Positions 6,926 to 12,806 of a DNA stretch of 12,806 nt are shown piece after piece (position 1 is the stretch's first letter; each line of letters begins with the position of its first letter). The DNA is from Bacteroidaceae bacterium (GTDB lineage: Bacteria; Bacteroidota; Bacteroidia; Bacteroidales; Bacteroidaceae). The stretch is taken from contig JAFZUB010000148.1 of the NCBI GenBank assembly GCA_017618515.1, positions 1-12,806 of the forward strand, read 5' to 3'. Made by a program: the position numbers and the translations under genes. The notes beneath the pieces are model-generated. The model saw nothing but the letters and a program-made list of their open reading frames with translations, searched no databases and was not told the origin of the DNA.

Positions 6926-9900
6926 ATGAAATCCAATCTAAAGAAAGTGCTCGTGCTTGGCAGCGGCGCACTCAAAATCGGTCAGGCAGGCGAGTTTGAC
7001 TACTCCGGCTCGCAGGCTCTCAAGGCTCTCCGCGAAGAGGGCATCAGTTCAGTGCTCATCAACCCCAACGTGGCTACTATCCAGACCAGCGAAGGTATCG
7101 CTGACCAGGTCTATTTCTTGCCCGTTACTACCCACTTCGTTACCGAGGTTATAAAGAAGGAGCGTCCCGACGGCATCCTGCTGGCCTTTGGTGGTCAGAC
7201 TGCCCTCAACTGCGGCACCGAGCTGTGGCAGAGCGGCGTGCTCAAGGAGTACGGCGTCGAGGTGCTGGGCACTGGCGTGGAGGCCATCATGGACACCGAG
7301 GATCGTGACCGCTTTGTGCGTCGCCTCAACGAGGCTGACCTCAAGGTGCCCGTAAGCCAGGCTTGTGAGACGATGGAGGAGGCTCTTGCTGCGGCACGCC
7401 GCATCGGCTATCCCATCATGATTCGTTCGGCCTATGCTCTGGGCGGCCTCGGCAGCGGTGTGTGCCCCGACGAGAAGACCTTCCGCGAGGTGGCTGAAAG
7501 TGCCTTCACCTTTGCCCCGCAGGTGCTGGTGGAGGAGTGCCTCAAAGGTTGGAAAGAGATAGAGTTCGAGGTTATCCGCGATGCCAACGACCACTGCTTC
7601 ACCGTGGCTTCGATGGAGAACTTCGATCCCCTCGGCATCCACACTGGCGAGAGCATCGTGGTGGCTCCCATATGCTCGCTCAACGATGAGCAGGTGAAAT
7701 ATCTGCAAGACCTCGCCGTCAAGTGTGTGCGCCACCTCAACATCGTGGGTGAGTGCAACATTCAGTATGCCTACAATGCCGACACCAACGACTACCGCAT
7801 CATAGAAATCAATGCGCGCCTCTCGCGCTCTAGTGCCCTTGCCTCCAAGGCTACCGGCTACCCCCTCGCCTTCGTGGCTGCCAAGATAGCCCTCGGCTAT
7901 ACCCTCGACCAGATAGGTGAGATGGGCACCACCAACTCCGCTTATGTTGCTCCGTCGCTCGACTACCTCATCTGCAAGATTCCGCGTTGGGACCTCACCA
8001 AGTTCCAGGGCGTTAGCCGCAAGATTGGCTCCAGCATGAAGTCTGTTGGCGAGGTGATGAGTATCGGTCGCAGCTTTGAGGAGGTCATCCAGAAAGGCCT
8101 TCGCATGATAGGGCAGGGCATGCACGGCTTTGTCTGCAACCGCCACACCCATTTCGATAATCTTGACGACGAACTGCAGAACCCCACCGACCTCCGCATC
8201 TTCGCTATTGCTCAGGCTCTGGAGGAGGGCTACACCGTGGAGCGCATCAGCGACCTCACCAAGATAGACCCCTGGTTCCTTGAGCGCATGGCCAACATCG
8301 TGGAGTGGAAGCGCAAGCTCCAAGCTCTTCCCAGTCTTGACGCCATCGATGCTGCCACCATGCAGCAAGCTAAGGTGCTGGGCTTTAGCGACTTCCAGAT
8401 TGCACGCCTCGTGATTGGCGACCAAGCCGGTGAGCGTGACAACCTTGCCGTACGTGCCCGTCGCAAGGAACTCAGTGTCAATCCCGCTGTCAAGCGCATC
8501 CCCACTGTGGCCAGCGAGCACCCCGACCTCACCAACTACCTCTATGTCACTTATGCCACACACGGTCACGACGTCAGCTACTACCACAATGAGCGCTCTG
8601 TGGTCGTGCTCGGCAGCGGTGCCTACCGCATCGGTAGCAGCGTGGAGTTCGACTGGTGCTCTGTCAACGCCGTGCAAACGGCTCGCAGCCTTGGCTACAA
8701 GAGCATCATGATAAACTACAACCCCGAGACCGTCAGCACCGACTACGATATGTGCGACCGCCTCTATTTCGACGAACTCACCTTTGAGCGTGTCCTCGAT
8801 GTGATAGAGCTGGAGCAGCCGCGCGGTGTCATCGTCAGCGTGGGTGGACAGATACCCAACAACCTCGCCATGAAGCTCCACCGTCAGGGTGTGCCAGTGC
8901 TTGGCACCTCTCCTGTCAGCATCGACCGCGCCGAGAATCGCAACAAGTTCTCCGCCATGCTCGACCAACTGGGCATCGACCAGCCACGTTGGAGTGCTCT
9001 CACCAGCATTGACGGCATTCGTCAGTTTGTTGACGAAGTAGGCTATCCTGTTCTTGTGCGTCCAAGCTATGTGCTCAGCGGCGCAGCCATGAATGTGTGC
9101 CACACTGACGAGCAGCTCTCCCGCTGCCTTGAACTTGCCGCCGAGGTCAGCCAGGACTACCCCGTCGTTGTCAGCCAGTTTATGCAGGAGACCAAGGAGA
9201 TTGAGTTTGATGCCGTTGCCGACCACGGCGACATAGTGGAGTATGCCATCAGCGAGCATATCGAGTACGCCGGTGTCCACTCTGGCGATGCTACCATGGT
9301 ATTCCCTGCTCAACAGATTTATTTCTCCACCGCGCGTCAGATAAAGAAGATGAGCCGCGCCATTGCACGCGAGCTCAATATCACTGGTCCGTTCAATATA
9401 CAGTATCTTGCCAAGGGCGGTAGCGTCAAGGTCATAGAGTGCAACCTGCGTGCCAGCCGTTCCTTCCCGTTTGTCAGCAAGGTGCTCAAGCGCAATCTTA
9501 TTGACACCGCCACACGCATCATGCTCGATGCTCCCTATGAGCGTCCCGACAAGAGCGCGTTCGACATCGACCGCATCGGAGTCAAGGCCAGCCAGTTCAG
9601 CTTCGCTCGTCTCGACCGCGCCGATCCCATCCTCGGTGTCGATATGAGTTCCACTGGCGAGGTAGGCTGTCTTGCCGACGACTACAGCGAGGCTCTACTC
9701 CTCTCCATGCTCGCCACCGGCTATAAGATTCCCGCCAAGGAAAAGGCCGTGATGATATCCTCCGGCGAAGCCAAGTCTAAGGTGCAGTTGCTTAATGCTG
9801 CCCACCTGCTCTATAAGAGCGGCTACTCCATCTATGCTTCGGCAGGCACTGCCCGATTCCTGAAAGACAATGGCATAGAGGCCACTGCCACCCTATGGCC

Positions 9901-10150
9901 CGACGAGGATGACCAGAGCCCCAACAATGTGCTCACCCTCATAGCTCAGCATCGCTTCGACCTGGTGGTGAACATTCCTAAGAATCATACCACTCGCGAG
10001 CTCACCAATGGCTACCGCATCCGCCGTGCAGCCATCGACCATAACGTGCCTCTCATCACCAATGCTCGTTTGGCTTCGGCGTTCATCAATGCCTTCTGCA
10101 CCGTGCCCGTCGATGCTCTCCCCATCAAGAGCTGGAGCGAGTACGAATAA
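6926..10150 (+). CDS. carB: Carbamoyl-phosphate synthase large subunit
   Basis: CarB makes carbamoyl phosphate from bicarbonate, ammonia (normally from glutamine through CarA) and two ATP, feeding pyrimidine and arginine synthesis in the cytoplasm. With the ATG at 6926 it has 1074 residues, the usual full length. The start gives the normal N-terminus MKSNLKKVLVLGSGALKIG; the ATG at 6914 lies in a repeat. There are two ATP-grasp halves. The first has E294, N296 and R298 in EINARLSRSSALASK; the second has E838, N840 and R842 in ECNLRASRSFPFVSK. A C-terminal MGS-like allosteric domain starts near residue 940 (SAGTARFLKDNG, then NIPKNHTTRELTNGYRIRRAA). The motifs recall eukaryotic-type CPS. No carA lies in the window. 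The gene is followed after 34 bases by a BicA-like anion transporter, suggesting a link to bicarbonate supply. Confidence 0.97.
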   Translation: MKSNLKKVLVLGSGALKIGQAGEFDYSGSQALKALREEGISSVLINPNVATIQTSEGIADQVYFLPVTTHFVTEVIKKERPDGILLAFGGQTALNCGTELWQSGVLKEYGVEVLGTGVEAIMDTEDRDRFVRRLNEADLKVPVSQACETMEEALAAARRIGYPIMIRSAYALGGLGSGVCPDEKTFREVAESAFTFAPQVLVEECLKGWKEIEFEVIRDANDHCFTVASMENFDPLGIHTGESIVVAPICSLNDEQVKYLQDLAVKCVRHLNIVGECNIQYAYNADTNDYRIIEINARLSRSSALASKATGYPLAFVAAKIALGYTLDQIGEMGTTNSAYVAPSLDYLICKIPRWDLTKFQGVSRKIGSSMKSVGEVMSIGRSFEEVIQKGLRMIGQGMHGFVCNRHTHFDNLDDELQNPTDLRIFAIAQALEEGYTVERISDLTKIDPWFLERMANIVEWKRKLQALPSLDAIDAATMQQAKVLGFSDFQIARLVIGDQAGERDNLAVRARRKELSVNPAVKRIPTVASEHPDLTNYLYVTYATHGHDVSYYHNERSVVVLGSGAYRIGSSVEFDWCSVNAVQTARSLGYKSIMINYNPETVSTDYDMCDRLYFDELTFERVLDVIELEQPRGVIVSVGGQIPNNLAMKLHRQGVPVLGTSPVSIDRAENRNKFSAMLDQLGIDQPRWSALTSIDGIRQFVDEVGYPVLVRPSYVLSGAAMNVCHTDEQLSRCLELAAEVSQDYPVVVSQFMQETKEIEFDAVADHGDIVEYAISEHIEYAGVHSGDATMVFPAQQIYFSTARQIKKMSRAIARELNITGPFNIQYLAKGGSVKVIECNLRASRSFPFVSKVLKRNLIDTATRIMLDAPYERPDKSAFDIDRIGVKASQFSFARLDRADPILGVDMSSTGEVGCLADDYSEALLLSMLATGYKIPAKEKAVMISSGEAKSKVQLLNAAHLLYKSGYSIYASAGTARFLKDNGIEATATLWPDEDDQSPNNVLTLIAQHRFDLVVNIPKNHTTRELTNGYRIRRAAIDHNVPLITNARLASAFINAFCTVPVDALPIKSWSEYE

Positions 10151-10159
10151 AAAACCACT

Positions 10160-10180
10160 CTTGAATCTCGACACTCGACT
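10160..10180 (+). repeat. Short heptamer repeat between carB and sulP
   Basis: CTCGACA (10167-10173) is followed directly by CTCGACT (10174-10180), with a weaker third unit at 10160-10166. The repeat ends four bases before the sulP start codon. With only two good copies this could be chance, but it echoes the heptamers before carB and in the DUF3472 gene. Confidence 0.4.
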
Positions 10181-10184
10181 TTCT

Positions 10185-11879
10185 ATGAGACTTATTGACA
10201 CGAGCAATATCAAGGGTGACCTGTTTGGCGGCATCACGGCGGGCGTCGTGGCGCTGCCTCTGGCACTGGCGTTTGGCATACAGGCCTTCGGTGGCGTGGA
10301 TGACCCCTCGGCAGCCTCTGTAGGTGCTTTGGCTGGCTTGGTAGGCGCTACCATGCTGGGGTTCTTTGCATCGCTGTTCGGTGGCACCCCGAGCCAAATC
10401 AGTGGTCCTACGGGTCCCATGACCGTTATTACTGCCAGTCTTATTAGTGGCATCTGGGCGTCGCAGCAGAGCATGTCGGCTGTATTGATAAGTATGTCAC
10501 TGGCTGGTCTGTTCTGCGGTCTGTTTCAGATTCTCTTTGGTGTAATTAAGATTGGCAAATACGTCCGCTACATACCCTATCCCGTGCTGTCGGGCTTCAT
10601 GAGCGGTATCGGTGTGATTATCATCTTGCAGCAGCTCTATCCGCTGATAGGTCTCAAGTCCCCCGTGCTGGTGCTCGATATGGTTACTCAGCTGCCCGAG
10701 CGCATCACTGGTGGCATATCGCTGATGGCGCTGGCTCTCGGGCTTGGCACTATCGCCATCATCTATCTCTTCCCGCTGCTGACGAAGAAGGTGCCCGCAA
10801 CTCTTGTTGCTCTGGTGGCAGTGACCATAGTGTCGCTATTGGTCGGCTTCCCCGAATTCCTGACTATAGGCGACATCCCGTCGGGCTTGCCCAAGCCTGT
10901 GATTGCGAGCCTTGACTTACAGGGGCTCGACTGGGGACAGTTGCTGACGGTCTCCGTTGTGCCGGGACTTACTCTGGCGGGACTGGGCTCTATTGACACG
11001 CTGCTCACTTCCGTCGTTACCGATAATATCACCAAGACTCACCACGACAGCAACCGCGAGCTGGTGGGGCAGGGCATAGGCAACATGCTGGCTGGAGCGT
11101 TCGGAGGCATTGCTGGAGCCGGTGCCACCATGCGAACTGTGGTCAATGTGCGCAGTGGCGGTCGCAGCAGACTGAGCGGCATGGTCCACTCTGTGATGCT
11201 GCTTGCCGTACTCTTGGGCTTGGGCGGTCTGGTGAAGTATGTGCCGCTGTCGGTGCTGGCTGGCATCCTTATCAGCGTGGGCATCGGCATCATTGATTTC
11301 AAGGGATTCAAAGACCTGCTCCGCATTCCGAGGGCTGACTCTTTTGTGCTCATATCAGTGTTCCTGCTCACCGTCTTCGTTGACCTGCTGACGGCTGTCG
11401 GCATCGGCATGGTGATTGCCTGCGTGCTGTTCATGAAGCGTGCCAGCGATCTCGTGGAGGGAGGCTACAGCAGTCAGGAGATGACCAACCTCGATGTGGA
11501 GAGTCCGTGGGACCACGAGGACGGCATCCCCGACACCGTGGCTCACAAGATTTATATCCAGCGCCTCAACGGGCCTATCTTCTTCGGCACCATTACTGGT
11601 TTCCAGCAGGTGATGGGCAATGTGCCGCCCGATGCCAAGATTGTCATTATCCGTATGAAGCGGGTATCGTTTATGGATCAGTCGGGCCTCTATGCCATGG
11701 AGACTGCCATCAAGGACATTCAGGCCAACGGCGCTACGGTGCTGATGACTATGATTCAGCCGCAGCCGCTCTACATGTTGCAGACCATGAATGTGATTCC
11801 TGACTTGGTGCCTGAGCACCTCACCTTCTCCACCTTTGAAGAGTGCACCGAGTACCTTAGAAAGACTCTGCAGGACTAA
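10185..11879 (+). CDS. SulP-family anion transporter with STAS domain, BicA-like
   Basis: This 564-residue inner-membrane protein belongs to the SulP/SLC26 family. Residues about 10-418 form the hydrophobic transport domain, and 453-562 form a cytoplasmic STAS domain (FMDQSGLYAMETAI at 496-509). The start of the transport domain (GDLFGGITAGVVALPLALAFG, given here as 11-31, and GGTPSQISGPTGPMT at 66-80) closely resembles the cyanobacterial sodium-dependent bicarbonate carrier BicA. Residues matching the reported BicA ligands are kept at a constant offset of 13: Asp271, Thr275, Gly313, Ala314 and Thr315 (IDTLLT and GAGAT). Bicarbonate is therefore a better substrate guess than sulfate, though sulfate or other anions are possible. 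The ATG at 10185 is chosen because upstream codons run into carB and the protein then begins at the usual place. It follows carB by 34 bases. Confidence 0.9.
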   Translation: MRLIDTSNIKGDLFGGITAGVVALPLALAFGIQAFGGVDDPSAASVGALAGLVGATMLGFFASLFGGTPSQISGPTGPMTVITASLISGIWASQQSMSAVLISMSLAGLFCGLFQILFGVIKIGKYVRYIPYPVLSGFMSGIGVIIILQQLYPLIGLKSPVLVLDMVTQLPERITGGISLMALALGLGTIAIIYLFPLLTKKVPATLVALVAVTIVSLLVGFPEFLTIGDIPSGLPKPVIASLDLQGLDWGQLLTVSVVPGLTLAGLGSIDTLLTSVVTDNITKTHHDSNRELVGQGIGNMLAGAFGGIAGAGATMRTVVNVRSGGRSRLSGMVHSVMLLAVLLGLGGLVKYVPLSVLAGILISVGIGIIDFKGFKDLLRIPRADSFVLISVFLLTVFVDLLTAVGIGMVIACVLFMKRASDLVEGGYSSQEMTNLDVESPWDHEDGIPDTVAHKIYIQRLNGPIFFGTITGFQQVMGNVPPDAKIVIIRMKRVSFMDQSGLYAMETAIKDIQANGATVLMTMIQPQPLYMLQTMNVIPDLVPEHLTFSTFEECTEYLRKTLQD

Positions 11880-11907
11880 ATAGATTAAACCGTAAAGTTG
11901 TCAAATC

Positions 11908-12806
11908 ATGAAAAAGTCAATCCTTTTCTTTTCTCTATTCTCTGTTCTCTGTTCTCTGACCTTAATGGTCAATGCCCAGACCTACAAGAACGCCTCGGAG
12001 CCCGACAAGATGTGGGGCTATTATTGCTATCGCGAGGTACCTGTACCTGGGGTGACCATCGACCCGAATGTGTATAAGGAGACCGACACCAAGTGGTACG
12101 ACGCCCGCACCAATGAGAGCGCGATGACCACCATGCCCTCGCAGGGTATGATTCTGGCCTATCATTATCGCATCCCCGCAGGCCATGTCAAGGCCGACGT
12201 GGTGTGGAAAAACAAATACGCCAAATACGCCAAGGTGGATGTGCGAGTGGTGCATCCCCACACGGGACAGGTGCTCTACAACGGCAGCTTTGGCAACACT
12301 GAAATCGCTGCACAGGAGAGGACCGACGTGCTCTTTCCCGATATCAATTTCCCCACCGACGATTTCTATCGCATAGAACTGCGCTGCGACGACTGGAACC
12401 GCCTGCAGAGCATCAACTATTTCAACTACTATAGGGAGAGCGAGCTGCCCGTGCTGATTCCCCGCAACTTCGGCGGCACATCGGCATTCATGAGTCCGTG
12501 GCACAGCTCCCACCCCGATGCGCCGGAGGGCGAGGCTTACGACTGGATCTACGTGGAAGGGCGCGTCAACAGCGACCGCAACTTCCCAGGCACTTATTAT
12601 ATGATGGTGGGCACTCCCACTGGCTACATGGGTATGCAGACCAACTCCGCGGTGGGCGACAACGACTTCGTACGCAGCACCCTCTTCTCCGTGTGGGACG
12701 CTGCCAATATGGACGAATACCCCGACTTGGCCGAGTATCTGCAGTCTAAGGTGCTCGACGGCCACCTCGACGCTGTCCACACCCATGCCGGTGGCGAGGG
12801 CTCCAG
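11908..12806 (+). CDS. Secreted DUF3472 protein (3' end beyond window)
   Basis: The frame opens at ATG 11908 and stays open to the right edge; 299 residues are visible. The N-terminus MKKSILFFSLF with VNAQ at 21-24 is a type I signal peptide cut after Ala23, so the protein is secreted or periplasmic. Residues about 205-299 match the DUF3472 pattern as I know it: YDWIYVEG at 211-218, GTYYMMVGTPTGYMGMQTNS, then LFSVWD at 259-264 and GGEG at 295-298. The N-terminal part (about 40-170) is beta-rich and may be the DUF5077-like module often found before DUF3472. The family is frequent in gut Bacteroidetes and may bind or process carbohydrate, but no activity can be assigned. The signal peptide is encoded by a heptamer repeat. 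It starts 28 bases after sulP, and no terminator lies between them. Confidence 0.85.
   Translation, partial: MKKSILFFSLFSVLCSLTLMVNAQTYKNASEPDKMWGYYCYREVPVPGVTIDPNVYKETDTKWYDARTNESAMTTMPSQGMILAYHYRIPAGHVKADVVWKNKYAKYAKVDVRVVHPHTGQVLYNGSFGNTEIAAQERTDVLFPDINFPTDDFYRIELRCDDWNRLQSINYFNYYRESELPVLIPRNFGGTSAFMSPWHSSHPDAPEGEAYDWIYVEGRVNSDRNFPGTYYMMVGTPTGYMGMQTNSAVGDNDFVRSTLFSVWDAANMDEYPDLAEYLQSKVLDGHLDAVHTHAGGEGS
11931..11958 (+). repeat. Four tandem heptamers inside the DUF3472 signal-peptide codons
   Basis: Three exact copies of TTCTCTG (11938-11958) follow one copy with a final A (11931-11937), in a pyrimidine-rich tract. The unit length is not a multiple of three, so gain or loss of one copy would shift the reading frame directly after the start of the gene. 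Repeat number variation is not visible in a single sequence. Confidence 0.75.

Noticed and set aside
7049..9313. Open frame of 754 codons antisense to carB
   Set aside because: It lies wholly inside carB and is explained by strong codon bias in a well-conserved gene. Its product shows no recognisable domain.
10008..10184. N-terminal extension of the SulP frame by 59 codons
   Set aside because: It overlaps the end of carB, and its residues do not resemble a SulP N-terminus. The ATG at 10185 fits the family.
11893..11900. TAAAGTTG as a promoter -7 box for the DUF3472 gene
   Set aside because: It misses the TAnnTTTG consensus at one core position, has no clear -33 partner, and would leave almost no leader.
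11880..11907. Terminator between sulP and the DUF3472 gene
   Set aside because: No G/C-rich hairpin followed by a T-run is present in this 28-base spacer.

Overview
The window looks like a chromosomal segment from a member of the Bacteroidales (Bacteroidota), probably Prevotella- or Bacteroides-like. Several signs agree: a long type 2 isoleucyl-tRNA synthetase, a zinc-ligand-poor DksA-like protein, an LspA with the long Bacteroidetes-type periplasmic insert followed by a DUF4296 lipoprotein, a DUF4298 gene, a DUF3472 secreted protein, TAnnTTTG-type -7 boxes, and A/T-rich leaders without strong Shine-Dalgarno sequences. The species cannot be named from the sequence. Genes fill almost the whole window and no gene-free stretch exceeds about 140 bases. 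I see no tRNA, rRNA, CRISPR array, transposase or phage gene.

Layout. Positions 1-1329 hold two minus-strand genes that overlap by 11 bases: a small DUF4298 protein (1045-1329), then a secreted beta-helix protein (1-1055, cut by the left edge). Positions 1330-1470 are a divergent promoter region. From 1471 on, everything is on the plus strand and tightly packed: ileS, a TraR/DksA-like gene, lspA, a DUF4296 lipoprotein, carB, a SulP anion transporter resembling the bicarbonate carrier BicA, and a secreted DUF3472 protein cut by the right edge. Gaps are 4-34 bases, so ileS to sulP could be one operon.

How the genes may work together. ileS next to lspA recalls the ileS-lspA pairing of other phyla, here with a DksA-like gene between them. 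LspA processes lipoproteins, and the next gene encodes one. CarB consumes bicarbonate to make carbamoyl phosphate for pyrimidines and arginine, and the next gene encodes a SulP protein that keeps the residues reported for bicarbonate and sodium binding in BicA. Bicarbonate supply linked to carbamoyl phosphate synthesis is the most attractive functional hypothesis in the window.

Other points of interest are an IleRS with a swapped HIGH motif (GIHH), a G/C-rich palindromic element carried in frame inside ileS, and short tandem repeats, mostly heptamers, at several gene starts.
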